Positions 1 to 8,101 of a stretch of 20,330 nt of DNA are shown here, in pieces. The stretch lies in assembly GCA_009602735.1 (NCBI GenBank), contig WELA01004421.1, positions 55,257-75,586 of the forward strand, given 5' to 3'. The stretch comes from Mesotaenium endlicherianum (taxonomy: Eukaryota; Streptophyta; Zygnematophyceae; Zygnematales; Mesotaeniaceae). Every line of letters begins with the position of its first letter. The stretch's first letter is position 1. Both the position numbers and the translations under genes were made by a program. The notes beneath the pieces are model-generated. The model had not been told where the DNA came from, did no database searches, and saw only the letters and a list, made by a program, of their open reading frames with translations.

Positions 1-1031
1 TCCTCCAGCTCTGCAATCTGTGTTTTTAACTCCTCACTCTCCAAATAAGACAAGCCATACGTGCGTTGCCAGGGTGGCTGGCTACCAGGTAATAAATCAA
101 TCCTATGATCTACTTCCCGCTTAGGGGGTAGTCCTGGAGGCATATTAAATACATCCGTGTACTGAGCAACAATTTTTGCAGCAGTAGGGTGCTCCGGAGG
201 GCTTACCTTTTTCTCAACCACTTCTTCAGGTTGAGGAGGTACCTCTCTTAGCAGCAGACAGAACATTCTGTCTTCCTTCTGGTTCCAGCTTTTGACGAAC
301 TCCATTGCATTCAGCAACTTGCATCCTTCTGGAAGCCTCTTCTTTTCCTTCATTTGCCATCCACACAGGACAAGAGGAAGAGCACTGGTGGGTGCCAAGT
401 CAGTCTGCCCATCAATGGCTCCTCTCACTTTAGCTGTACCTCTGCTCCAACACACTTCAGCTTGATGTCTATTAAGCCAGGACCTGCCTAGCACGAGATC
501 ATAAAAGCCAGTGTTGAGTACCTCAAATGTAAGCGTTTCAGTTAGAACTGCAATGCCAGAACCTAACTGGACCTCAATAGGCTTGGTTATAACTCCTCCC
601 GGGATACTTGAGGCATCTCCAAGGAATATTTTTCTATTCCCTTGGGTGACAGTAGGCAGCCTTAGCCGCTTAACTAAGTCCTTGTGAATAAAAGTATGTG
701 ACGCCCCTCCGTCAACAAATGCCCTCACCTTCCTACCTGCAATCATGCAATGCAGTAGGATAGGGGGGACTGTCTTTTCCTGACTTTCGCATTGTTCTCC
801 TGACGTAGCAAAGAAATGTTGGACATCAGGTGGAACAAGAGCATCCAGAGTGTGCACTCTCTGGACGTCTATATTACTGATGGTCTCCTTTATCTGTTTG
901 TCAGGCATGCATAGTGAATCCAGTTCAGCAGGACCCATAATACCTGCTACGAGGGCAGCTAGTGACGACTCACTATCTCTAGCATCCTCACAGTCAGTAG
1001 ACTGGATTACTGACTGTTGCTGTCTTTTAAA
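1..1031 (-). CDS. pol: Element A pol, N-terminal part: aspartic protease and start of reverse transcriptase
   Basis: This frame is -1 relative to gag. It opens at the slippery site (1031) and runs without a stop to the window edge. The protease has the active-site motif FVDGGASHTFIH with the catalytic Asp codon at 713-711, a DGGA variant of the usual D-S/T-G-A. Further on there is a hydrophobic-Gly segment, DLVLGRSWL, typical of the second half of retropepsins. Near the left edge the reading YTDVFNMPPGLPPKREVDHR, then IDLLPG and YGLSYLESEEL, matches the linker and RT N-terminus of Ty3/gypsy pol. The catalytic RT, RNase H and integrase would lie outside the window. Protein is expected only by frameshifting from gag, because no suitable ATG was found at its start. 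The role is maturation of the polyprotein and, further along, reverse transcription. Family assignment is firm; the DGGA variant is seen, its effect is unknown. Confidence 0.9.
990..1031 (-). promoter_or_regulatory. Programmed -1 ribosomal frameshift signal (gag to pol)
   Basis: On the minus strand the heptamer T TTA AAA occupies 1031-1025 in the correct phase: the gag codons are CCT, TTA, AAA. After a 7-nt spacer (1024-1018) comes a perfect 10-bp stem, ACAGTCAGTA (1017-1008) pairing with TACTGACTGT (999-990), with an 8-nt loop. The gag stop TAA (1009-1007) lies at the top of the 5' arm of this stem. The frame entered after a -1 slip is exactly the open protease frame. Slippery heptamer, spacer of 5-9 nt and stable hairpin are the three parts of known -1 sites. 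The structure was seen by eye, not folded. Confidence 0.85.
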
Positions 1032-2485
1032 GGCTGGTCTTTTCTCTCGACCTTAGGCAGGTGCTTGACCGGACACTGTTCTCTGTAGTGGCCTTTCTGC
1101 TGACAATGGTAGCAAGTAGATTTTGCTGAGGCTGGTCTCGGCTTAGTCCTACCACCACCCCTTCCATAGCCACCTCGAGAGGGACCACCTCTACCTCTAG
1201 ACTGAATAGCATTGTACTCATACTCATATTCATCACCCTGATTATCCTCAGCCTGGTCTCCTTCAACTGCATTGTAGGAACCGTGGGGCTTTTTGACAAT
1301 CTTAGACACCAAAGCGTTACTCTGGCGCTTGTGATTGAACTGCTGCTGATCCCAGGCGTCAGCATCCTGGATCAAGTCAGCCAGTTTCTCATACTTTTTC
1401 TCAGCAAAATGACCAGAGACCTCGGATTTCAAGCCATACCTGAAGTATGCTATCCTATACCGTTCTGGCAAATCAGGCTGCTTCATCATGTTCTCTTGGA
1501 ACTTTTGAGCAAACTCAGCAACTGAAGTGGTCTGCTTCAGTGTCAGGGAGATCATCGCATAGATAGCTTTCTCCTGCTGGTTGATGACATCAAACTTCTC
1601 ATGCAACTTCTCGACAAACTCTACCCACGTAGGGTCACCGAGTTGCCGAGCCTTACGCTCTTCCTTCCAGTAAAGCCACCAGTCTGCGGCACTGCCTTTC
1701 AGTAGCGCACCGGTGTGCCTGACCTTCTCGTAATCTTGCAGTTCTGGGTAGTTCTCCAGCCACTGCTCAACATCCGCGAGAAACTTGATCAGGTAATATT
1801 TTCTGTTTCCCTCAGGATCATAGTCCTGGGGAGGTTTCGGCTTGGGCTTACTAGGCCCTCGGCCACCACCACTAGTGGTGTGAGACCCCAGTTGGTCTCT
1901 GTCCCGGAGTAGGGACATTATGATTCTTTTGTCCTCCTGCTGGGACTGATACATGGTCGCCATTTGCGACTGCATCTGAACGAACAATGCTCCCAAGTCT
2001 ACATTTTGGGGTGGTAGATTAGCAAATGCAGCAGCAGCATTGGCATCTACTCGCTGAGTAGTGTCCTCAACAATCCCTCTTGCTCCTGCAGCAGCAATTC
2101 CTGCCGCATTCAGCCGGTCACGTATTTGACCTAGGGGTACATTGAGTTGTACGGCAGGAGGTGGGTTCAGAACATTGGCCCTTGATGCCATAAGTTCTTC
2201 AACAGTGCGCTCGTCAGCTGGCTGTCCTTCCCTCCTTTGTATATCTTCAGCGGCCTTTGCTACTTGTTCAGCTTCTAGTCTGGCTATCTCCTCCTCAGCT
2301 TGCTGAGCTGCGACTGAGGCAATAGCAGCTGCCTCATCTGCAGCCTCCCTAGCTGCAGTATCCGCTACTGCTTCCGAATAGGTACGGTTTCCCGCTACAT
2401 GGCTTTCCGCCTGGTTTTCGACATTCTCGTTATCCTGGTTCTCCATGTCTCGGGAGTTGCTAGTTTGAGACCTTGTCCTTACCAT
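1007..2485 (-). CDS. gag: Element A Gag polyprotein
   Basis: This 492-residue structural protein packages the retrotransposon RNA into cytoplasmic particles. Residues 1-44 are polar. Residues 45-100 are rich in Ala, Glu and Gln and probably form a coiled coil. Residues about 215-385 carry the retrotransposon-gag capsid fold, with conserved aromatic and Leu positions (for example GSAADWWLYW at 264-273 and FAQKFQENM at 325-333). Residues 429-446 form an RGG/GRGG basic box. The zinc knuckle follows the pattern C-x2-C-x4-H-x4-C with ligands C458, C461, H466 and C471. The ATG at 2485 is 22 bases past the primer binding site, and the same ATG exists in the related copy C, which supports this start. 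Six codons before its TAA stop lies the frameshift site into pol. No internal stop is seen. Confidence 0.93.
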   Translation of the reverse strand: MVRTRSQTSNSRDMENQDNENVENQAESHVAGNRTYSEAVADTAAREAADEAAAIASVAAQQAEEEIARLEAEQVAKAAEDIQRREGQPADERTVEELMASRANVLNPPPAVQLNVPLGQIRDRLNAAGIAAAGARGIVEDTTQRVDANAAAAFANLPPQNVDLGALFVQMQSQMATMYQSQQEDKRIIMSLLRDRDQLGSHTTSGGGRGPSKPKPKPPQDYDPEGNRKYYLIKFLADVEQWLENYPELQDYEKVRHTGALLKGSAADWWLYWKEERKARQLGDPTWVEFVEKLHEKFDVINQQEKAIYAMISLTLKQTTSVAEFAQKFQENMMKQPDLPERYRIAYFRYGLKSEVSGHFAEKKYEKLADLIQDADAWDQQQFNHKRQSNALVSKIVKKPHGSYNAVEGDQAEDNQGDEYEYEYNAIQSRGRGGPSRGGYGRGGGRTKPRPASAKSTCYHCQQKGHYREQCPVKHLPKVERKDQPLKDSNSQ

Positions 2486-2506
2486 ACAAAGAAGACTGTG
2501 ATAACT

Positions 2507-2518
2507 GCTCCGATACCA
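2507..2518 (-). other. Primer binding site of element A (initiator-Met tRNA type)
   Basis: On the minus strand this reads TGGTATCGGAGC, starting one base after the LTR end. It begins with TGG, the complement of the tRNA CCA end, and matches the plant initiator-Met tRNA site TGGTATCAGAGC in 11 of 12 positions. It primes minus-strand DNA synthesis. Element C carries the same 12 bases, so the G at position 8 belongs to the family and is not a private mutation. Confidence 0.85.
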
Positions 2519-2519
2519 C

Positions 2520-3240
2520 TGAAATGAATCGACTTACCAAATAGGCGATTAACAATTAATAAAGATCTTTATATCAGCAAGTAATCTTTATGGTATTTTC
2601 CGTTAACTGGTTAAACGGCAAAGGACAACACACTAGCAGTGAATAATACTCGTAAGTCAAATGCGAGTAAACTAGCATCAATAATGCAAATCAGTAAACT
2701 CATACATAAGCAAGGTTAGAAGACAGTGCGTATCAATGGCTTCTCGCCTTGGATTCAGATCGCTCTCAGTAAGCTGTACAAGAGAGTTGGCCTCGTTTCC
2801 GAATGCCGAACTCGAGAGCAATGCCTAGCATATGTACATGGAATGAGTTTACTGTTCAACGGTCAGTGCGATGGCACCGCCTACCCGGGAGTTAACCACG
2901 TTGGTAGGACCTCGGTTAACCAAATCCACCGCCATCTCCCATCATCCCGAATAGCCATCCATCATAGGGATGTCATCTGGCCATTCATCTAGTATACCAC
3001 ACTTAGATGCATGTCGAGGCAGTTCGTTGCTATCGAGTACGGAAGTCAGCTGGCTGTCAAAGAATGTGTCAGCAAGCTGACTTAATGTGACCTGAGCCTG
3101 CTACTTCGGGCCGAGTCATTAAACTAATATTAAATATAAAGTCCAGCAGACTGATCATTAACTAGAGTTCAGCAGGCTGAACCTATTTAACCATATTATT
3201 CAAATGAATATTATATCAACCAATATACTGATTCATTACA
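2520..3240 (-). repeat. 5' LTR of element A (721 bp)
   Basis: On the minus strand it starts TGTAATGAATC and ends GATTCATTTCA: a TG...CA LTR with an 11-bp terminal inverted repeat and one mismatch. It is followed by the primer binding site. Two other copies occur in the window: 7383-8101 (same orientation) and 11235-11960 (opposite). Several short dyads of the form GTCAGC-NN-GCTGAC lie in its first 200 bases (3045-3058, 3068-3081, 3167-3182). As the 5' LTR it should contain the element's promoter, but I see no convincing TATA at a usual distance from a start site; TATAAAGATC occurs about 60 bases from the LTR end. Confidence 0.92.
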
Positions 3241-5996
3241 TCATTCGACCTAGCAAGTCGCCATTTGGAGCCCCGGTGCTACTTGTCAAGAAGAAAGATG
3301 GTACCTTGAGGATGTGTGTGGACTATCGCGCCCTCAACAAGATCACCATCAAGAATCGATACCCGCAGCCGCACATGGATGAGCTCATGGACCGGCTGGT
3401 TGGAACCAAGTACTTCACGAAGATTGACTTACGGAGCGGCTACCACCAGATTCGCATCGCAGAACCGGACATAGAGAAGACGGCATTCAGGACAAGATAT
3501 GGACATTTTGAGTTCATGGTCCTGCCATTTGGACTCACCAACGCGCCAGCAACTTTCATGACTATGATGAACACCATATTTCAGCCCATGTTGGACAGAT
3601 TTGTGGTGGTATTCATCGATGACATCCTTTTCTACAGCAAGACCCTCGAAGAGCATGCGAGACACTTGAAAGAAGTCCTCGAAGTATTGAAGCAAAACAA
3701 GCTATTTGCGAAGGAGTCAAAGTGCGAGTTTGCCAAACAAGAAGTGGAGTTCCTAGGTCTCCACGTGACTGCTGATGGCATCAAGATAGACCCCAAGAAG
3801 ACCACGGTGGTGGAGGAATGGCCAACCCCCACGACCAAGAAAGAACTCCAGTCATTCTTGGGATTTGCCAATTGGTACAGAAAATTCATCCAAGGCTTCT
3901 CGCACATAGCAGCCCCCCTGACAGATCTACTCAAGAAGGACAGGCTATATACATGGACCGAGAAAGAGGAAGAGGCATTTCAAGAGTTAAAGCGAAGATT
4001 GACCACATCCCCGGTGCTCACACTCCCAAGTCCAAACCCAGATTGGCCCTTCCACGTCATCACCGATGCATCTTCCTATGCAATAGGAGCAATCCTGCTT
4101 CAAGACCAAGGCAAGGGACTGCAGCCCATCGCCTACGAGTCAAGAAAGCTAAATCCAGCCGAGCAAGATTATACAACCACGGAGCGAGAGGCATTGGCGA
4201 TTGTACATGCCTTGAAGGTTTGGCGCTGCTACGTTGAAGGACGCAATGTACTGGTCACCATGGACCACGAGGCGTTAAAGCACCTCCAGACGCAGCCGTA
4301 TCTCTCAAGGAGACAAGCAAGATGGAGCGGATACTTGCAACAATACAACATCACGATTCAGTACCAGCCCGGCAAGACAAACCCGGCTGACCCCCTCTCA
4401 AGACTGCAATTAAATGCAGTGATGGTATCCCTGAAGACAGATCTGGAAGCTCGATTTTCAGCCGCCTATGAAAGAGACCCTTACTACAAGAACGGAGAAG
4501 CAGCCTTGGACCCATGCAAGAAGCAAGAAGGCAATTATTGGGTGAGGCAAGATACGGGCCAGAGATGTGTTCCTAATGACTTAGACCTCCGGCTCTTGCT
4601 TCTACGAGAAGCACACGACAACCCTCTTGGAGGACACTTTGGAATCCTAAGGACCACGGGCGTTCTAGCTAGGACTTATTGTTGGCCAGGCATGTCTAAG
4701 CAAGTCAAGGAGTACTGCAGGAGCTGTGACACATGCCAAAGAATCAAGCCATCATCGCAAAAGGCGGGAGGACTCCTCCAACCACTACCAATCCCCGAAA
4801 GACAATGGACGGACATCTCAATGGACCTTATCGTGGACTTGCCCGTGACACCTCGAGGCCATAATGCAATACTCACGGTGGTGGACAGACTTACCAAGAT
4901 GGCTCATTTTATTCCCACGACGACTAAGGCTACAGCACCACAACTTGCAAGACTCATCTTTGACAACATCTTCCGACTCCATGGACTACCATCAAGAATT
5001 GTGTCAGATAGAGATCCAAGATTCACAAGCCATTTCTGGAAAAATCTCTTCAAGAACTTGGGTACATCGCTGGATATGTCTACTGCCTACCACCCACAAT
5101 CAGATGGGCAAACCGAGCGTATGAATCGTACCCTAAAGACCTCTCTAAAGGCCTACGTGTCTACCCTCGAGCAAGACTGGGACATGTACTTGACCCCCCT
5201 CGAGTTTGCCTACAACAACACTACGCAGGCCTCTACCCAAGAGTCCCCATTCTTCCTCAACTATGGCTTCCATCCGACCACGCCACTGAGCTTCACGGCT
5301 GGCCATGATGAAGTACCTGCAGCCACAGATTTTATGGAGACATTAGAAGCAGCCCTTACAGCAGCGAAGAAAGCTCTACAACACGCGCAAGATGCTCAAG
5401 CAAGAGTGGCGAACAGATCCAGAAGAGAAATTACGTACAGAGTGGGTGACAACGTGTTACTATCATCCAAGAACATTTCCCTGAACAACAGGCCTGCCGG
5501 CAGCAAGTTCTCTCCCAAGTATTTGGGACCCTTCAAGATTATCCAGCAAGTCAACCCCGTTGCTTTCAAGCTAGAACTTCCCCAGACTATGCACATCGAC
5601 CCCGTATTCCACGCTTCCCTCTTCAAGCCATATGTGCAACCCGACAACAAGTTCCCAGGACGTGTGACAACCCCACCAGCCCCAACAATAGTGGATGATC
5701 ATTTGGAGTACGAAGTGGAAGACATAGTGGCTATGAGAAATTTCAGGAGACAGCAGCAATACTTGATCAAGTGGAAAGGATATCCAGATTCGGAGAATAG
5801 TTGGGTGGCGGCGCACTACCTTGACAAAGTTCAGAGAAAGTTGAAGCGCTTCCATGCCGCCAACCCCCATCTTGGACCAGCCCCAAGTCTCTCTACTAGA
5901 AGCCCGAAGACTTCAGGGAGGCAGCCTGCCACCATGAAGAAGCAGCAGAAGACCCCTTGGAGGCAGCCTGCAAGAACAAGAAAGAGGAAAAATTGA
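3204..5996 (+). CDS. pol: Element B pol: reverse transcriptase, RNase H, integrase and chromodomain (5' truncated)
   Basis: The open frame encodes 930 residues, but the first 12-13 come from the LTR of element A; true pol begins at about 3241 with [13 protein letters not shown] (about 14-270) has catalytic D75 in [11 protein letters not shown] and the FIDD box with D139 and D140. RNase H (about 280-400) shows D288, E329, D354 and D396. The integrase has a zinc-binding HHCC (H471, H478, C508, C511) and a DD35E core (D541, D602, E638, with exactly 35 residues between the last two). The GPY/F-like segment KYLGPFKI is at 772-779. A chromodomain fills about 834-884, with the presumed methyl-lysine cage Y836, W857 and Y860 retained. 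The tail (900-930) is Lys/Arg-rich and could act as a nuclear signal. All catalytic residues are present, but A's insertion removes the N-terminal part of RT, so this copy cannot make a normal polyprotein. The ATG at 3204 lies in foreign LTR and is not a natural start. Confidence 0.93.
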   Translation: MNIISTNILIHYIIRPSKSPFGAPVLLVKKKDGTLRMCVDYRALNKITIKNRYPQPHMDELMDRLVGTKYFTKIDLRSGYHQIRIAEPDIEKTAFRTRYGHFEFMVLPFGLTNAPATFMTMMNTIFQPMLDRFVVVFIDDILFYSKTLEEHARHLKEVLEVLKQNKLFAKESKCEFAKQEVEFLGLHVTADGIKIDPKKTTVVEEWPTPTTKKELQSFLGFANWYRKFIQGFSHIAAPLTDLLKKDRLYTWTEKEEEAFQELKRRLTTSPVLTLPSPNPDWPFHVITDASSYAIGAILLQDQGKGLQPIAYESRKLNPAEQDYTTTEREALAIVHALKVWRCYVEGRNVLVTMDHEALKHLQTQPYLSRRQARWSGYLQQYNITIQYQPGKTNPADPLSRLQLNAVMVSLKTDLEARFSAAYERDPYYKNGEAALDPCKKQEGNYWVRQDTGQRCVPNDLDLRLLLLREAHDNPLGGHFGILRTTGVLARTYCWPGMSKQVKEYCRSCDTCQRIKPSSQKAGGLLQPLPIPERQWTDISMDLIVDLPVTPRGHNAILTVVDRLTKMAHFIPTTTKATAPQLARLIFDNIFRLHGLPSRIVSDRDPRFTSHFWKNLFKNLGTSLDMSTAYHPQSDGQTERMNRTLKTSLKAYVSTLEQDWDMYLTPLEFAYNNTTQASTQESPFFLNYGFHPTTPLSFTAGHDEVPAATDFMETLEAALTAAKKALQHAQDAQARVANRSRREITYRVGDNVLLSSKNISLNNRPAGSKFSPKYLGPFKIIQQVNPVAFKLELPQTMHIDPVFHASLFKPYVQPDNKFPGRVTTPPAPTIVDDHLEYEVEDIVAMRNFRRQQQYLIKWKGYPDSENSWVAAHYLDKVQRKLKRFHAANPHLGPAPSLSTRSPKTSGRQPATMKKQQKTPWRQPARTRKRKN

Positions 5997-6618
5997 CATT
6001 AGACACTCTTCTCTTCTCGCAGTTTCTGGACAGAAAACTAAAACTGCTACTGGTGATAGGTCTCTGCATAATAAATTTTGAAAACTTACCTGGCTGTAGT
6101 CCAGAAGTAGCCGGTCATTTAGAGTCCAAGTTTGCTCAGTTTGGAGCACTGGTGAGAGAGATATGATGCTCTAAGTAGAAGGGGGTCAGGTTGCTGGCAT
6201 TGTTAGGGCAGATTATGCTTTCTGACATTGTGCCCTCCCCTGAAATTGGAATGCTCTGGAACTCAAGACTCTGGTAGAACATCTTACAGCGCCCAGTTTG
6301 AGACTTAGTTTGGAGCATTTGGAGAAGTATAGAAGGACTTATGATTTTCAGAAGTTTCTGCACAGATTTGGAGTGCCTACTCTCTCAGCTCTCAACGACA
6401 CTCCAGAAATTATAATGCTCTCAAATTTGGTGACCCGGTAGAGTTCTCCGACGCAGTCCGTCTGGCACTCAAATTTTCAGATTTGGAGCAGTTCTGTGGC
6501 CGCTATGAAGTTTTGAATTTGTGGCAGATTCTGGGCCAACTTGTACAATTTTCTTTATCATTAAGGAGTAGGCTAGCCAATAAGGTCACACCACCTACGA
6601 CCTTGCCTAGTCTACCTT

Positions 6619-6735
6619 ACATGTGTAGCACCTGACTTGGCGCCTTTGACTAGTCCTCTTCACATGTGTGGCATCTGACTTGAAACTGTTGACTAGTTTG
6701 CTCCACATGTGTAAGACCTGACTTGACGCGCCGAG
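6619..6735 (+). repeat. Three tandem 43-bp repeats in front of the polypurine tract
   Basis: Copies begin with ACATGTGT at 6619, 6662 and 6705, at an exact 43-bp spacing, and share the later words CCTGACTTG (CTGACTTG in the middle copy) and, in the first two, TTGACTAGT. The third copy is cut short, ending about 15-20 bases before the polypurine tract. Each copy starts with the palindrome ACATGT. Confidence 0.85.
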
Positions 6736-6750
6736 ACGTCGCTTTTTCTA

Positions 6751-6762
6751 TCGGGGGGGTGA
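6751..6762 (+). other. Polypurine tract of element B
   Basis: The bases TCGGGGGGGTGA directly precede the TG of the 3' LTR. A G-rich tract at this place is the RNase H-resistant primer for plus-strand DNA synthesis. One T interrupts the purine run three bases before the LTR. Confidence 0.8.
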
Positions 6763-7073
6763 TGTAGTGATTTGAGTTATTATATGTTAGTTTGCATATA
6801 TTTAATGTTTTCAAATATATCTGGAGTAGTATTTTGTGGAGTCAAGTGTGAATAGGTACTCTAGTAACTTGGTTCATGTCTTTTGAACCTTCCAAGGCAT
6901 TTTCGAAGTTAGAGGAAAGACCTAGAAGAACTCCATGTGGCAAAAGTCAAATGTGCCATTTTTAGGTCAAAAGGACATGTGTACATTATTCTAGAAAGAG
7001 GTGGCAAGTTTTGGGATGTGTTGGGTGCCAACACATCAACATACACCTTCCTAGAAATTACTTATGTAGCAAG

Positions 7074-7081
7074 TATATAAA
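7074..7081 (+). promoter_or_regulatory. TATA box in the LTR of element B
   Basis: TATATAAA lies 311 bases into the 498-bp LTR. Transcription would be expected to start about 25-35 bases further on, near 7105-7115, which would mark the U3/R border. Confidence 0.65.
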
Positions 7082-7211
7082 CAAGAGCTAGAACATAGAA
7101 AGACATTTCAGAATCACTCTTGTACTTGCCAAAATCCAGAAATATATTAACTTTCAAGAAGCCATCTCAATTTCAAGAAGCTACCACTTGTGTTCAAAGA
7201 TCCTTGTCTTG

Positions 7212-7217
7212 AATAAA
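7212..7217 (+). terminator. Polyadenylation signal in the LTR of element B
   Basis: AATAAA in TTGAATAAAGTA lies downstream of the TATA box and 43 bases before the LTR end, where the R/U5 border is expected. It would direct 3' end formation of the element transcript. Confidence 0.6.
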
Positions 7218-7260
7218 GTATTCTATTTTACTAAGTACTTTATCTATCTGTTTCACTACA

Positions 7261-7348
7261 CATGGCTTTCAGCCTGGTTTTTGACATTCTTGTTATCCTG
7301 GTTCTCCATGTCTGGGGAGTTGCTAATTTGAGACGTTGTCCTTACCAT
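7261..7348 (-). pseudogene. gag: Gag N-terminal fragment of element C
   Basis: The ATG at 7348 opens a frame of 29 codons that reads MVRTTSQISNSPDMENQ and continues like the Gag start of element A (MVRTRSQTSNSRDMENQ). There are about five replacements, including two Glu-to-Lys changes that each fit a CG to CA transition. The frame is broken off by the end of element B. It cannot make a product but proves which gene B landed in. Confidence 0.85.
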
Positions 7349-7369
7349 ACAAGGAAGACTATGATAACT

Positions 7370-7381
7370 GCTCCGATACCA
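7370..7381 (-). other. Primer binding site of element C
   Basis: On the minus strand it reads TGGTATCGGAGC, identical to the site of element A and likewise one base after the LTR end. The 12 bases survive without change although the flanking sequence differs at about one base in ten. Confidence 0.82.
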
Positions 7382-7382
7382 C

Positions 7383-8101
7383 TGAAATGAATCGACTTAC
7401 CAATAGGCGATTAACAATTAATGAAGATCTTTATATCAGCAAGTAATCTCTATGGTATTTTTTGTTAATTGATTAAACAGCAAAAAGACAACGTACTAGC
7501 AGTGGACAATACTCGCAAGTCAAATGCAAGTAAACTCGCATCAATAATGCAATCAGTAAACTCATACATAAGTAAGGCTAGAAGACAATGCGTATCAATG
7601 GCTTCTCGCCTTGGATTCAGATATCTCTCAGTAAGCAGTACAGGAGAGTTGGCCTCATTTCCGAATGCCGAACTCGAGAGCAATGTCTAGCCTGTGTACA
7701 TGGAATGAGTTCACTGTTCAACGGCAAGTGCGATGGCACCGCCTACCCGGGAGTAAACCACGTTGGTAGGACCTCGGTTAACCAAATCCACCGCCATCTC
7801 CCACCATCCCGAATCGCCATCCATCCTAAGGATGTCATTTGGCCATTCATCTAGCATATCACACTTAGATGCATATCTAGGCAATTTGCTGCTACCGAGT
7901 ACGGAAGTCAGCTGGCTGTCAAAGAATGTGTCTGCAAGCTGACCTAAATTGACTTCACTTTGCTGCTCTCGGCTGAGTCATTTATCTGATAATTATATAA
8001 AGTCCAGCACACTAAATGTTAACTAAACTTCAGCAGGTTGAACTTAATTAAGTATTATATTTGAATAAATGTTATATTTACCAATATACTGATTTATTAC
8101 A
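7383..8101 (-). repeat. 5' LTR of element C (719 bp)
   Basis: On the minus strand it starts TGTAATAAATC and ends GATTCATTTCA. It is collinear with the LTR of element A over its whole length and has the same end sequence. The short GTCAGC-type dyads are still recognisable, although some have one arm mutated. Confidence 0.9.

Larger units (their letters stand above)
1..3240 (-). mobile_element. Element A: Ty3/gypsy LTR retrotransposon, 5' half
   Basis: Read on the minus strand, the order is LTR (3240 to 2520), one spacer base, primer binding site (2518 to 2507), gag (2485 to 1007), then protease and the start of reverse transcriptase, cut by the left window edge. This is the normal 5' half of a Ty3/gypsy element. 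The 3' half and second LTR should lie to the left, outside the window. Gag is uninterrupted, and pol is open for all of its visible 343 or so codons, so A looks young. Its LTR start abuts sequence in the middle of another element's RT (element B), so A inserted into B; the expected target duplication is TCATT (3241-3245) beyond A's other end. Related copies in the window are element C and the solo LTR at 11235. Confidence 0.9.
5997..6762 (+). other. Element B 3' untranslated tract
   Basis: There are 766 bases between the pol stop and the LTR. I see no env-like or other credible reading frame in it on either strand. Its last part holds three direct repeats of 43 bp (6619 onward) and then the polypurine tract. 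The tract probably belongs to the genomic RNA of the element. Confidence 0.7.
3241..7260 (+). mobile_element. Element B: chromovirus-type Ty3/gypsy retrotransposon, 3' part
   Basis: From left to right this plus-strand element shows most of pol (RT through chromodomain), a 766-bp non-coding tract with tandem repeats, a polypurine tract and the 3' LTR. Its 5' part (5' LTR, gag, protease, first part of RT) is separated by the insertion of element A and should lie left of the window. Its right end, CACTACA at 7260, is followed directly by the gag start of an A-family element in the opposite orientation, so B had inserted into that gag. The expected target duplication is CATGG (7261-7265). Its LTR is unlike that of A and C, so B belongs to another family. 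The visible pol has no stop or frameshift. Confidence 0.9.
6763..7260 (+). repeat. 3' LTR of element B (498 bp)
   Basis: It starts TGTAGTGA and ends TCACTACA, a perfect 8-bp terminal inverted repeat with TG...CA ends. The position after the polypurine tract fixes it as the 3' LTR. It contains a TATA box (TATATAAA, 7074-7081) and, about 135 bases later, AATAAA (7212-7217), the right order for a U3-R-U5 layout. It shares no evident similarity with the A/C-family LTR. Confidence 0.93.
7261..8101 (-). mobile_element. Element C: A-family retrotransposon, 5' end only
   Basis: On the minus strand this is an LTR (8101 to 7383), primer binding site and the first 88 bases of gag, then element B begins. 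It aligns with 2398-3240 of element A nearly base for base, at roughly nine in ten positions by eye. The rest of C's gag and pol should lie beyond B's other end, left of the window. Its LTR start abuts decayed pol sequence (element D), so C inserted into D; the expected target duplication is CGTGT (8102-8106). Many differences from A are CG in A and TG or CA in C, so C is the older copy. Confidence 0.88.

Noticed and set aside
984..1007. Pseudoknot by pairing of the frameshift loop ATCC with GGAT just after the stem
   Set aside because: Only two bases would have to span a 10-bp stem, which is not geometrically possible, so a plain hairpin is preferred.
1027..1365. 112-codon minus-strand frame overlapping gag
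   Set aside because: It lies in the third frame inside gag, has no recognisable motif and is not the frame reached by the -1 slip.
2726..2992. 88-codon frame antisense to the A LTR, with an equivalent of the same length in the C LTR (7588-7854)
   Set aside because: In A the first codon is GTG, not ATG, about 10 of 88 residues differ between A and C without an excess of silent changes, and the solo LTR has a TAA in the corresponding frame. Shared descent of the LTR explains it.
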